Source: Bacteroidetes bacterium MED-G17 | GTDB taxonomy: Bacteria; Bacteroidota; Bacteroidia; NS11-12g; UBA9320 | Assembly (NCBI GenBank): GCA_002457675.1 | Contig: NTKK01000004.1 | Coordinates: forward strand, 155,666-190,107 | Direction of reading: 5' to 3' | DNA: 34,442 nucleotides | In this document: in pieces, positions 1-8,456 of the stretch | Layout: the number at the start of each line of letters is the position of its first letter | Numbering within the stretch: position 1 is the first letter of the stretch | Notes under the pieces: generated by a model | Databases searched by the model: none | Told to the model about the DNA's origin: nothing | Seen by the model: only the letters and a program-made list of their open reading frames with translations | Position numbers and translations under genes: made by a program

Positions 1-2
1 CC

Positions 3-3000
3 ATTTCTGCTAAAGAAAATATTTGGGACGGCCTAAAAGTGGTTAAGCCAAGAACACATAAAGATCACCAATTAATGAAATTTGCTTTTGACTGCGAACC
101 GGCATCCCAACAAGCAGATTTAGATATTAATAATGTTAGAACAAGAATTTTAAATGGTGGTGATATGTGGTGGGATTTGTCCAATGCTCGATATGAAATA
201 CCTAAGGTTGAAGACCTAAATGATGTAAGAAAAAATTCCATGTTTGCTGGAGCCATTTGGGTAGGTGGACAAGACGCAGGTAACAACTTGAGGTTGGCTG
301 CGATGACCTACAGACAGTCAGGTTCAGACTTTTGGCCAGGCCCTTTAGATACCTTTACGGCAAATACAGAAGCCGGTAGATGTGATGATTGGGACAATAT
401 TTACAAAGTTGATGGTCAAGACATCATCGACCACTACGATGATTTTAAAGAAGGGATTTTGGCTGCTGCAAAGAATTCAATCGCTGAGTGGCCAGCAGAA
501 GGAAAAAACATCAATGAGCCTCAATACATCGCACCATTTTTTGATTATGACAAAAATGGTTTTTATGATCCTCTTTCTGGAGATTATCCAATCCTTCAAA
601 ATGAATGTAGGGGTATCGCTATCGAAGATGGAAAAAATCAACCCGAAGATCAACCTGATCAGATGTTGTTCTTCGTCTATAATGATAAAGGCAACATTCA
701 CTCAGAAAGTCAGGCAGAGCCTATTGGTTTGGAACTTCAAACAACAGCTTTTGCATATCAAACAAATGATGAAATCAATAATATGACCTTTTACAAAACC
801 CGAATCATAAACAGGGGTTTTGCCGAGCTTTATAATACATATTTCGGACAATGGGTAGATCCCGACTTGGGCAATTACAACGACGATTATGTTGGTTGTG
901 ACGTAGGTCTGAGTTTGGGCATTTGCTACAATGGAGACGATGACGACGAAGGAATTCGAGGCTATGGTCTGAATCCACCCTCAGTAGGTGTTGATTTTTT
1001 TGAAGGACCAAAAATTGATACAATTATTGATGGGGTACAAACAACGGCAGAACTGGGCTTATCCTATTTCTGTTATTATAACAATGATTTCAACCAGATC
1101 AATGGCAATCCTCAATTGCCAGTACATTATTACTATTACCTGAGTGGTAGATGGAAGAACGGAGACTATTGGACTAGAGGTGGAAATGGCGTTGGAGGAA
1201 CTGAAAGAACCAAATATATGTTCCCCGGGAATTCTGATCCAAGTTTTAGTGATGTATGGGACGAGAGAAGTGCAGGAAACGCACCTGGAGACAGAAGATT
1301 CTTACAATCTTCAGGACCATTTACTCTAAAACCAGGTGCAGTAAATAACATCACTGTAGGCGTGGTTTGGGCTAGAGCAAGTACAGGTGGCGCGATCGGA
1401 TCTCTAGGTCTTCTTAAAGAATCAAGCAGGAAAGCACAAGTTTTGTTTAACAATTGTTTTGATATATTAAATGGACCTGATGCACCAAAAGTTGATTTAC
1501 AAGAACTCGACCAATCACTTGTTTTTAACTTTTACGACTACAACAATGATCGGGTAGAAAAATATGAAGAGGTGTTTGTTGACGACAATAACAACGAAAG
1601 AAAGTACACTTTCCAAGGTTATAGAATTTATCAACTTGCAAGCTCATCCGTTAGTAAGAGTGATTTGGATGACCCGTCGAAAGCAGCCGAAATAGCGCAG
1701 GTAGATTTAAATGACAATGTTGTTCGACTCGTGAATCAAAAATTTGATGAAGACTTAAGCCAAGATTTACCCGTTCTAAAAGTGGAAGGCGAAGACGGTG
1801 GACTAAAACACAGTTTCATCATCACTGATGATGCCTTTGCGACTGGTTCTAATAAATCACTGGTAAACAATAAAAAATACTACTACACAGTGGTAAGTTA
1901 TGGCGCCCTCCCTGGATACAGCAAGCAAGAATACATACAAGGAAGGAAAAGTACCGATATCACTGCGATACCACACAAAACCGAGTCTGAAAACTTTGGA
2001 ACAAAAATAAATGGCCAGTATGGAACGGGACCAAGTATCACCCGTATTGATGGACAAGGAAATGGAGGCAATAATTTGGAACTTACACAAGAAACAATAA
2101 ATCAAATATTGACCAGTTCAGACAATAAAATTGACAATCCAAGCTACCAACCTGGTCTTGGCCCAGTGAAAATTACTGTTATTGACCCTTTAAAAGTACC
2201 CAAAGGGGATTTTGAATTATCATTTATTGAGAGCCCGATTAATGCCAATAATTTTGTAAGGAATAGAGATGGATTGATTGATAGCAACACCTCATGGATA
2301 CTGGTAAAATTCAATGAAAACGGATTAAACGATACAGTATATTCAGACACAAGCATCAATTATATAAATGACCAAACTATTTTGGCTTCTACAACTTTAA
2401 ATCCAGCGTTAGACTGGGGGTTAGCGGTTACAATCAGTCAAGTAAACAATCCTGGCGCTAATTCTGATGACAAGACCAATGGCTATATTGACAATGGAGA
2501 TTTGGTTGTTGAGTGGGAAGACCAATCCAACCAATGGTTAACAGCAATTGAAGATAGAGACAATTCTGTTTGGTTTGATTGGATTCGTTCAGGAACAAAT
2601 GGTAGAAACAATCAGTTTAATGATATGTCTGTTCATGACTACGGAATAGGTACAAATTCATTTGATCAATTTCAACGTTTTGAAAAAATATGGCCAGGAC
2701 AATCTGGTGGTGGTAGAATTGCACCATATGCCTTGGTATCAAGAAATACGCGCATGCAACAACCTGAAAGACCAAACAACCTTATTCATGGTATTGCTTA
2801 TGAAGGCATATCCCCTTCTGGTCAAAATAACACCACACAGCTAGGCAATATTGCTAGCGTTGATTTAGTAATAACACCAGATCGAAATCTTTGGACAAGA
2901 GTACCTGTGGTAGAAATGGGAGAAGAATCCACATTTAATCAAGGAGGTAGACAAAAATTTGACTTAAGAGATCATATATCTATAGATAAATTTGGCAACG

Positions 3001-3911
3001 AAAATTCTGAAGATGGTATAGGATTGTCTTGGTTCCCAGGTTATGCGATAAACATAGAAACAGGAGAACGATTAAATATTGTCATTTCTGAAGATTCAAG
3101 ACAAAAACAAAACAATGGCCAGGACTTGAAATGGAACCCAACATCAGAAAGAGGCTCCATTGGATCCAACTATCCAGCTTTTGGTGGAAGACATTATATT
3201 TACATTCTAGGAAGTTATGAAGGATTGCCTGCAGCAGCTTATCCACAGCAACCTATCTGTCAAGGTCCAAACTGCGCATCTAGTGCAAAAACCTTAAGAG
3301 ATATCTTAACCCAGGGAACCCAAGCTACTTCACCAAACACAAGAGACGTAGAATTTAGAAAGGTTTTCTTTCAATGTATGTGGGCTATTCCTACATTTTT
3401 GAATTCAGGTTATGAGATGGAAGGTCCCTATGGGATGACGCCACCAAGCAAAGTGAAATTACGCATCAGAGCGAGTAAAATGTACAAATTTGACCCCAAT
3501 GATTTGGACAATGAAAATGATGATAACCCAAAATTCACATTTAACACGGAAGACATTTTTACAGATTTCGACAAAGATGCAGGTAAAGCTTCTATTGAAA
3601 AGATACAGATTGTACCAAATCCTTATTACGCCACATCAGGTATTTATGAATCAAGTCCCGTTTCAAACAAAGTTAAATTCACCAATTTGCCGCCAAAGTG
3701 CACCATCTCGATTTTTACATTAGATGGAGCGCTTGTGAATAGATTTAAAAAAGAAGACGAGGGAACCATACTTGAATGGAATTTGAAAAATAGTGCAAGA
3801 GTACCCATAGCAAGTGGACTTTACCTAATCCATGTAGACGCGGGAGATTTGGGTGAGAAAGTTCTTAAGTGGATGGGAATAATGCGACAATTAGATCTAG
3901 ATTCATTTTAA
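3..3911 (+). CDS. Very large secreted protein with T9SS-like C-terminal domain (5'-partial)
   Basis: The reading frame is open from base 3 with no stop upstream, so the gene starts before the window; the GTG at 39 is only an internal codon. About 1300 residues are visible. The final 105 residues or so contain the VPNPYY motif and a beta-rich ending (GLYLIHVDAG, then EKVLKWMG) that resembles the type A T9SS sorting domain, although about 13 residues follow the usual basic end. The N-terminal visible part (NGGDMWWDL, FAGAIWVGG, MTYRQSGSDFWPGPL) resembles a family of very large conserved Bacteroidota surface proteins of unknown function. There are many Asp/Asn-rich DxNxD-like stretches that could bind calcium. 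The PorV/PorQ-family gene follows 20 bases downstream, so the two are probably co-transcribed. Function is unknown; secretion to the cell surface is inferred. Confidence 0.8.
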   Translation: MSAKENIWDGLKVVKPRTHKDHQLMKFAFDCEPASQQADLDINNVRTRILNGGDMWWDLSNARYEIPKVEDLNDVRKNSMFAGAIWVGGQDAGNNLRLAAMTYRQSGSDFWPGPLDTFTANTEAGRCDDWDNIYKVDGQDIIDHYDDFKEGILAAAKNSIAEWPAEGKNINEPQYIAPFFDYDKNGFYDPLSGDYPILQNECRGIAIEDGKNQPEDQPDQMLFFVYNDKGNIHSESQAEPIGLELQTTAFAYQTNDEINNMTFYKTRIINRGFAELYNTYFGQWVDPDLGNYNDDYVGCDVGLSLGICYNGDDDDEGIRGYGLNPPSVGVDFFEGPKIDTIIDGVQTTAELGLSYFCYYNNDFNQINGNPQLPVHYYYYLSGRWKNGDYWTRGGNGVGGTERTKYMFPGNSDPSFSDVWDERSAGNAPGDRRFLQSSGPFTLKPGAVNNITVGVVWARASTGGAIGSLGLLKESSRKAQVLFNNCFDILNGPDAPKVDLQELDQSLVFNFYDYNNDRVEKYEEVFVDDNNNERKYTFQGYRIYQLASSSVSKSDLDDPSKAAEIAQVDLNDNVVRLVNQKFDEDLSQDLPVLKVEGEDGGLKHSFIITDDAFATGSNKSLVNNKKYYYTVVSYGALPGYSKQEYIQGRKSTDITAIPHKTESENFGTKINGQYGTGPSITRIDGQGNGGNNLELTQETINQILTSSDNKIDNPSYQPGLGPVKITVIDPLKVPKGDFELSFIESPINANNFVRNRDGLIDSNTSWILVKFNENGLNDTVYSDTSINYINDQTILASTTLNPALDWGLAVTISQVNNPGANSDDKTNGYIDNGDLVVEWEDQSNQWLTAIEDRDNSVWFDWIRSGTNGRNNQFNDMSVHDYGIGTNSFDQFQRFEKIWPGQSGGGRIAPYALVSRNTRMQQPERPNNLIHGIAYEGISPSGQNNTTQLGNIASVDLVITPDRNLWTRVPVVEMGEESTFNQGGRQKFDLRDHISIDKFGNENSEDGIGLSWFPGYAINIETGERLNIVISEDSRQKQNNGQDLKWNPTSERGSIGSNYPAFGGRHYIYILGSYEGLPAAAYPQQPICQGPNCASSAKTLRDILTQGTQATSPNTRDVEFRKVFFQCMWAIPTFLNSGYEMEGPYGMTPPSKVKLRIRASKMYKFDPNDLDNENDDNPKFTFNTEDIFTDFDKDAGKASIEKIQIVPNPYYATSGIYESSPVSNKVKFTNLPPKCTISIFTLDGALVNRFKKEDEGTILEWNLKNSARVPIASGLYLIHVDAGDLGEKVLKWMGIMRQLDLDSF

Positions 3912-3931
3912 TATAAACAGAAGATTAGCTA

Positions 3932-5020
3932 ATGGAAAGAAAAATAATATTTATACTATTCTGCCTAATTATTGCTGCGCGTTCAAATGCAGGTAATGAG
4001 GATAGAATTGGACAAGCTGGAGCCACCCAATTAAGCATGAATTCTTGGGCCCAATCAGCAGGTTTAGGTTATGGCTATATTCCAATGGTAAGAGGCCTTG
4101 AATCAATGTTTTTGAATGTTGGAGGTCTTGCCTTTACAGAACAAACAGAAATTGGGTTTTCAAGATCAAACTGGTTGAAAGGAACTGATATCAATATAAA
4201 TACCTTCGGCATAGCACAACGAGTTGGTGCGGAAGGGGTTTTGGGTATTTCGGTTATGTCTATGGATATTGGAGAAATTGAAATTACAACCACATCAAAC
4301 CCAGATGGTGGAATCGGCACATTTAAGCCAACTTTTAACAATTTAGCACTTGCATATTCTCAAAGGTTTACCTCCTCTATCTCAGGTGGTGTGTTGCTTA
4401 GAGGATTCTCTGAAGGATTACCAAATGCCAAGGCACAAGGAATTGCACTAGATGCTGGGATTAGCTATGTAACTACAGCCAATAAAGATGATAAAGTCAA
4501 AAAAGATGATATCAAATTTGGCATTAGTTTAAAAAATGTTGGACCAGACTCTAAGTATACAGGAGATGCGTTCTCAGCAAGAACCACAAATGACGAGGTG
4601 ACCTCAGAAGAAAAATTCACCTACAACATTAGGACTGCATTATTCAACCTACCAACCATATTTAATGTTGGTGCCTCCTACGACTTACGACTTGATGCCA
4701 GTAATGAAACCTATTTTCACAGACTAACTCCAACCGTAAACTTCACTTATCACGCTTTTAAAAAAAATCAGCTCAGTCTTGGTTTAGAATACGGATACAA
4801 AAACTTAATAATGGTTAGAGGTGGTTTTGCTTATGAGGAAGGAATATTTGAATATGAGACTCGTAAAAATGTATACACCGGTGCTATGGGAGGTATAACC
4901 TTACAGGCACCAATTTCTAAAGGCAATAAGTCAAAGTTTGCAATAGATTATTCATATCGAAGTTCTTCACCATTTTCGGGAACCCACAATTTGGGCATCA
5001 GGATCATTGTTGGTGAATAG
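3932..5020 (+). CDS. PorV/PorQ-family outer-membrane barrel protein
   Basis: A 362-residue protein with a cleavable signal peptide (IIFILFCLIIAARSNA, cleavage near residue 20) followed by GQAGATQLSM, the small-residue N-terminal motif typical of the PorV/PorQ (UPF0164-like) barrels. The rest alternates hydrophobic and polar residues with many Gly and aromatic positions, as in an outer-membrane beta-barrel, and ends in a short hydrophobic strand (GIRIIVGE). PorV is the T9SS shuttle that carries cargo to the sortase PorU; paralogues often sit beside individual cargo genes. Here it lies 20 bases after a giant T9SS cargo gene, suggesting a dedicated partner. Whether this is the main PorV or a locus-specific paralogue cannot be told from the window. 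Confidence 0.72.
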   Translation: MERKIIFILFCLIIAARSNAGNEDRIGQAGATQLSMNSWAQSAGLGYGYIPMVRGLESMFLNVGGLAFTEQTEIGFSRSNWLKGTDININTFGIAQRVGAEGVLGISVMSMDIGEIEITTTSNPDGGIGTFKPTFNNLALAYSQRFTSSISGGVLLRGFSEGLPNAKAQGIALDAGISYVTTANKDDKVKKDDIKFGISLKNVGPDSKYTGDAFSARTTNDEVTSEEKFTYNIRTALFNLPTIFNVGASYDLRLDASNETYFHRLTPTVNFTYHAFKKNQLSLGLEYGYKNLIMVRGGFAYEEGIFEYETRKNVYTGAMGGITLQAPISKGNKSKFAIDYSYRSSSPFSGTHNLGIRIIVGE

Positions 5021-5039
5021 GCGCATTTAGTTACTTTTG
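5010..5039 (+). promoter_or_regulatory. Putative greA promoter (TTG-N19-TACTTTTG)
   Basis: TTG at 5010-5012 is separated by exactly 19 bases from TACTTTTG at 5032-5039, matching the Bacteroidota sigma-ABfr -33/-7 consensus (TTG...TAnnTTTG). The -33 element lies inside the end of the upstream barrel gene. The -7 box sits inside a perfect inverted repeat, GTTAC-tttt-GTAAC (5030-5043). Transcription would begin around 5044-5047. Confidence 0.55.
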
Positions 5040-5045
5040 TAACGG

Positions 5046-5074
5046 GTTGTTCTGCAAAGAGCAACTTTTTTTTT
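5046..5074 (+). terminator. Intrinsic terminator-like hairpin with U-tract upstream of greA
   Basis: An 8-bp stem (5046-5053 with 5058-5065, one G-U pair) is closed by a GCAA tetraloop and followed directly by nine T (5066-5074). This is a textbook Rho-independent terminator for the T9SS cargo/barrel operon, yet it lies downstream of the predicted greA promoter, so it would also form the very 5' end of the greA leader. Confidence 0.75.
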
Positions 5075-5092
5075 CTACAATATTCAAGAGTT

Positions 5093-5566
5093 ATGACCAA
5101 AATAAATTATATGACCAAGCAAGGTTTTGAAGACCTCAAAAAAGAGATTGAGCAGCTAAAGACCAAAGAAAGACCCAGTATATCAAAGCAAATAGCTGAG
5201 GCGCGCGACAAGGGTGATCTTTCTGAAAATGCTGAGTATGACGCAGCAAAAGAAGCCCAAGGTCTTTTGGAGGCCAAAATAGCCAAGTTAGAAACCATAC
5301 TTGCTAGTTCAAGAATTATGGATACAAGCAAAGTTGATTCAAGTAAAGTAAATATACTCAGCACTGTAAAATGTATGAATCTGAAAATAAAAAAAGAAGT
5401 CTCATTTACGATTGTTTCTGAAAAAGAAGCCAATATAAAACAGAATAAAATATCCTCAAGCTCGCCAATTGGCAAGTCACTTCTAGGAAAAAAAGTTGGT
5501 AACAAAGTTGAAGTAAGAGTTCCTGCGGGCATCATAAACTTTGAAATTCTAGAGATATCCTTGTGA
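5093..5566 (+). CDS. greA: Transcription elongation factor GreA
   Basis: A 157-residue protein, the normal GreA length. The N-terminal half is the antiparallel coiled coil that enters the RNA polymerase secondary channel; the tip motif DLSENAEYD carries Asp42 and Glu45, equivalent to E. coli Asp41/Glu44, which help hold the second catalytic Mg2+ for cleaving backtracked RNA. The C-terminal FKBP-like domain ends with PIGKSLLGKKVGNKVEVRVP, the usual GreA/GreB ending. The start at 5093 was chosen as the first ATG; a second in-frame ATG at 5111 (MTKQGFEDL) aligns equally well with the family start. The downstream HIT gene begins at the greA stop codon, so both are probably one transcript from the promoter at 5010-5039. 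Confidence 0.95.
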   Translation: MTKINYMTKQGFEDLKKEIEQLKTKERPSISKQIAEARDKGDLSENAEYDAAKEAQGLLEAKIAKLETILASSRIMDTSKVDSSKVNILSTVKCMNLKIKKEVSFTIVSEKEANIKQNKISSSSPIGKSLLGKKVGNKVEVRVPAGIINFEILEISL

Positions 5567-5967
5567 TGGATTCCATTTTCAGCAAAATTATTGCAGGAGA
5601 TATACCCGCTTATAAAATTGCAGAAAATGACAATTGTATTGCGTTTTTAGACATTTTCCCAATTAAAAAAGGTCATACTTTGGTTGTACCCAAAAAAGAA
5701 GTTGACAAATTAATTGATCTAGATGAGGCCAATTACACCGAATTGATGCGCTTCACAAGGAAAGTTGCAAAAGCACTTGAAGACACCATACCTTGTTTAC
5801 GTGTAGGAATGGCAGTTGTGGGCCTTGAAGTGCCTCACGCACACATTCACTTAATACCACTCCACCATGCAGATGACATCAACTTCTCCAAGCCTAAACT
5901 CAGGTTTAGCGAGGAAGAATTCCAACAAATCAGCTCATTGATAAAAGAAAATTTCAAAAACTATTAA
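5566..5967 (+). CDS. HIT-family nucleotide hydrolase/transferase
   Basis: A 133-residue histidine triad protein with the signature HAHIHLI (His91, His93, His95); in this superfamily the middle histidine attacks the alpha-phosphate of purine nucleoside phosphoramidates or dinucleotides. N-terminal IFSKIIAGDIPAYKIAE and the central PIKKGHTLVVPK are typical of the Hint/HinT branch. I chose ATG 5566, which overlaps the greA stop by one base (TGATG); a GTG at 5563 would add one residue. The gene end overlaps the convergent XRE/S24 gene by 14 bases. The greA-HIT pairing suggests co-expression; the exact cellular substrate is unknown. Confidence 0.9.
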   Translation: MDSIFSKIIAGDIPAYKIAENDNCIAFLDIFPIKKGHTLVVPKKEVDKLIDLDEANYTELMRFTRKVAKALEDTIPCLRVGMAVVGLEVPHAHIHLIPLHHADDINFSKPKLRFSEEEFQQISSLIKENFKNY

Positions 5968-6655
5968 CCGTTTCAAATTTCCAAATTTCTTGAATTTCTA
6001 ATAAAGGTAAGCGGTAAGGTTTGTATATAGAATTTGTTGAAACCAATTGCAAGCTTCCCTCCTCCTCTATTTTTTTATAAATTATCTTAAAGACAATTCC
6101 TTCATTTTTGGTTACCAAAATATACTTTTCACCGTCATATATATCTGCCCAATTTTGAACATAACTTGCAGTAATCCATGAGCCCTCTTCTATAGGCAGC
6201 ATGCTATCTCCTGCAACTTGAAAACATCTATAACTTTTGTTTTGAGAAAGAAATGGAAGACGAAACTTTGGTAGAGCTTGTATGAAATCTGGATCAGAGA
6301 AACCATTGGTGTAACCCGCATGCGCTTTTTTTGCCACCATCTCAATATTTTCTTTACCATCATCATCGCTTGTAAGCATAATCATCCTCAATTTTTTTCC
6401 AGTGATATCAACGTCCAAACCACGAAACATTTGACTCAACTGAAAATCACCCATTGCAGTTAAATCATACCGTAAAAGTGCATCCACAGAGACATTAAAA
6501 TGATCAGCAATCTTAAGTAAAACTTGTAAAGTTGGCTGAGTTGATCTCTCATAGCTATTCAATGAAGGTCTTCCAATACCCAAAATATCCGATAATTGCT
6601 GTTGAGAAATTCGCTTCTTCTTCCGAAGAAATTTTAAATTTTCGTGAAATCGCAT
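5954..6655 (-). CDS. XRE-family regulator with S24 (LexA/CI-like) autoprotease domain
   Basis: A 233-residue protein. Residues 5-62 form a Cro/CI helix-turn-helix (ISQQQLSDILGIGRPSLNSYERS). Residues about 105-230 form an S24 peptidase fold: AHAGY (Ala113-Gly114, the likely self-cleavage bond), QVAGDSMLP with nucleophile Ser151, and Lys190 in GIVFK as the general base about 39 residues later. The block KAHAGYTNGFSDPDFIQALP is characteristic of Bacteroidota members of this family. It therefore probably represses genes until a stress signal triggers autocleavage, as LexA or CI do. It is divergent from hddA and convergent with the HIT gene. A palindrome over its own promoter box (6659-6671) suggests autoregulation. 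The true regulon is not visible. Confidence 0.88.
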   Translation of the reverse strand: MRFHENLKFLRKKKRISQQQLSDILGIGRPSLNSYERSTQPTLQVLLKIADHFNVSVDALLRYDLTAMGDFQLSQMFRGLDVDITGKKLRMIMLTSDDDGKENIEMVAKKAHAGYTNGFSDPDFIQALPKFRLPFLSQNKSYRCFQVAGDSMLPIEEGSWITASYVQNWADIYDGEKYILVTKNEGIVFKIIYKKIEEEGSLQLVSTNSIYKPYRLPLLEIQEIWKFETVNSF

Positions 6656-6658
6656 ACA

Positions 6659-6671
6659 GTATCAAAGATAC
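6659..6671. promoter_or_regulatory. Palindrome GTATC-AAA-GATAC over the regulator's promoter box
   Basis: GTATC (6659-6663) and GATAC (6667-6671) are exact inverted copies around AAA. On the minus strand the same bases contain TATCTTTG (6670-6663), a TAnnTTTG -7 box whose last base is 7 nt from the ATG at 6655. A second inverted pair, AGATATT (6689-6695) and AATATCT (6719-6725), lies closer to hddA. Together these are plausible operators for the XRE/S24 protein; this is inference from position and symmetry. No good -33 TTG was found at the usual spacing. Confidence 0.42.
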
Positions 6672-6726
6672 ATATTACAACAAAAAGTAGATATTTAATT
6701 TATCAAAAATTACAAGTGAATATCTT

Positions 6727-6734
6727 TACCTTTG
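6727..6734 (+). promoter_or_regulatory. Putative -7 box TACCTTTG for the hddA operon
   Basis: TACCTTTG matches TAnnTTTG and ends only four bases before the hddA ATG at 6739. With the usual distance from -7 box to start site, transcription would begin at or next to the A of the ATG, implying a leaderless mRNA. No clear -33 TTG is seen 19-21 bases upstream, so this rests on the -7 element alone. Confidence 0.42.
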
Positions 6735-6738
6735 AAAT

Positions 6739-7758
6739 ATGATTGTTAGAAGCAAAGCCCCTTTGCGCTTGGGTTTGGCTGGAGGAGGTACTGACGTAAG
6801 CCCCTATTCAGATTTATATGGAGGCTGTATTCTTAACGCAACAATCAATTTATATGCAAGAGCAAGTATTACAGAAAATGAAAAAGAAATTGTAATTCAA
6901 GCTTCAGATATTGGTTTGAAAGAAACCTACCCAATACAAAAGAACTTACCCATCAACAAAAAACTCGACTTGGCAAAAGGTGTGTACAACCGGTTGGTTA
7001 ATGAGTTTGATTTACAACCAAGAGGATTTCATATTAATACCTTTGTTGAAGCTCCTCCAGGATCTGGCTTAGGCTCATCGTCCACATTGGTGGTTGCAAT
7101 TTTAGGCGCTTTTGTCGAGTGGCTAAAGTTGCCTCTTGGTGAGTATGATATTGCACGTTTGGCTTACTCAATTGAGAGAGAAGATTTGGCTTTGGCTGGA
7201 GGCAAACAAGACCAGTATGCCGCCACCTTCGGAGGGTTTAATTTTATGGAATTTTACAAAGACGAAAAAGTTATTGTAAACCCTTTAAGAATAAAGCAAA
7301 GATACCGCAATGAACTTCAGCACAATCTCCTATTATTATACACTGGTACAAGTAGAGAAAGTGCCAATATCATACATACACAATCCAGCAACGTACAAAA
7401 AAGCAAGCACGATGCCATAGAGGCAACACATCAAATCAAAAAGTCTTCTTTACTAATGAAAGAAGCTATACTAACAGGAAAAATAGATAAAATAGGGAAT
7501 ATTCTCCACCAAAGCTGGCAATACAAAAAACAAATGGCCATTGGCATCACAAACTCGCATATCGATCAATTATATCAAACAGCCATTAAACATGGCGCTA
7601 ATGGAGGAAAAATATCTGGTGCTGGTGGTGGTGGATATATGTTTTTTTATTGTCCAAAAAACACAAAATATCGGGTTAAAGAAGCTTTTGATAAAATGGG
7701 CATTCAAACTTTCCCTTTCGAATTCACCGTTGACGGATTATATAGTTATACAATCTAA
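6739..7758 (+). CDS. hddA: D-glycero-alpha-D-manno-heptose 7-phosphate kinase
   Basis: A 339-residue GHMP-family sugar kinase. The N-terminal APLRLGLAGGGTDV, the ATP-binding PPGSGLGSSSTLVV (about 110-123) and the C-terminal GANGGKISGAGGGGYMFF are the three GHMP motifs in the form seen in HddA. The enzyme would phosphorylate C1 of heptose 7-phosphate to the alpha-1,7-bisphosphate. The next two genes supply the matching guanylyltransferase and phosphatase, which strengthens the call over L-fucokinase-like relatives. Its stop codon overlaps the next ATG by one base (TAATG), so translation is coupled. GmhA, the isomerase making the first heptose phosphate, is not in the window. Confidence 0.86.
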   Translation: MIVRSKAPLRLGLAGGGTDVSPYSDLYGGCILNATINLYARASITENEKEIVIQASDIGLKETYPIQKNLPINKKLDLAKGVYNRLVNEFDLQPRGFHINTFVEAPPGSGLGSSSTLVVAILGAFVEWLKLPLGEYDIARLAYSIEREDLALAGGKQDQYAATFGGFNFMEFYKDEKVIVNPLRIKQRYRNELQHNLLLLYTGTSRESANIIHTQSSNVQKSKHDAIEATHQIKKSSLLMKEAILTGKIDKIGNILHQSWQYKKQMAIGITNSHIDQLYQTAIKHGANGGKISGAGGGGYMFFYCPKNTKYRVKEAFDKMGIQTFPFEFTVDGLYSYTI

Positions 7759-8456
7759 TGGAGGCAATTATTTTAGCAGGTGGTTTTGGAACTCGATTAC
7801 AATCAGTAGTTAATGACGTCCCAAAACCCATGGCACCAATTGGCAAAAAGCCTTTTCTCGAATATCTTATGGCATACCTCGCAAGTCATGACATAAAACA
7901 TTTTATATTGTCCGTTGGCTATTTACATGAAAAAATAATTTCTCATTTTGGTGATTTCTATCAAAATATTCCCATAACCTACATCATTGAAAAAGAAGCA
8001 CTAGGAACTGGTGGCGCCATAAAACTAGCACTTGCGAATACACAAAACGATACCAGTTTAGTTTACAATGGAGATACATTTTTCAGGCTAAGCCCCAAAG
8101 ACCTATTCCATTTTCATCAAGAGTCCAATGCAGATGTTTCAGTAGCTTTAAAAAAAATGGACAGACCCCATAGATATGGCACCATAAACATGCTGGGCAA
8201 TAAAGTGGTAAACTTCTTTGAAAAAAGAATAGACCTGAAGGATGGCCTCATAAATTGTGGCGTATATTGTATAAATAAGAATATTTTTTATTCATCCACA
8301 TTGAAAAATAAATTTTCATTTGAAAAAGACTTTTTAGAAAAACAATTAAGCAAAAAAAATATATGTGGATTTACACACAACGAATACTTTATAGACATCG
8401 GCATCCCAAAAGATTATGAAAAAGCCCAATCAGAACTTTCTCAACACACAACTTAA
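7758..8456 (+). CDS. hddC: Heptose-1-phosphate nucleotidyltransferase (HddC-like)
   Basis: A 232-residue nucleotidyltransferase. The N-terminus IILAGGFGTRLQS followed by VPKPMAPIGKKPFLEYL is the nucleotide-binding signature of the sugar-1-phosphate transferases, and LGTGGAIKLA plus YNGDTFF (metal-binding Asp) follow in order. Sequence style and gene context fit HddC, which makes GDP-D-glycero-alpha-D-manno-heptose from the 1-phosphate and GTP. A mannose-1-phosphate guanylyltransferase-like or CDP-specific role is possible from sequence alone; the flanking hddA and gmhB favour heptose. It overlaps hddA by one base and gmhB by 41 bases. Confidence 0.82.
   Translation: MEAIILAGGFGTRLQSVVNDVPKPMAPIGKKPFLEYLMAYLASHDIKHFILSVGYLHEKIISHFGDFYQNIPITYIIEKEALGTGGAIKLALANTQNDTSLVYNGDTFFRLSPKDLFHFHQESNADVSVALKKMDRPHRYGTINMLGNKVVNFFEKRIDLKDGLINCGVYCINKNIFYSSTLKNKFSFEKDFLEKQLSKKNICGFTHNEYFIDIGIPKDYEKAQSELSQHTT

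Noticed and set aside
39-41. GTG at 39 as start of the first gene
   Set aside because: The frame is open upstream to the window edge and no signal peptide follows the GTG, although the protein must be exported; it is an internal codon of a truncated gene.
382-786. Plus-strand open frame of 134 codons inside the giant T9SS cargo gene
   Set aside because: Out-of-frame shadow rich in Met/Ile/Lys with no domain; the enclosing frame is continuous and has clear protein character.
5107-5535. Minus-strand open frame of 142 codons opposite greA
   Set aside because: It is a shadow of the greA frame; its translation is low-complexity Ser/Leu/Ile-rich without motifs, and greA is unmistakable.
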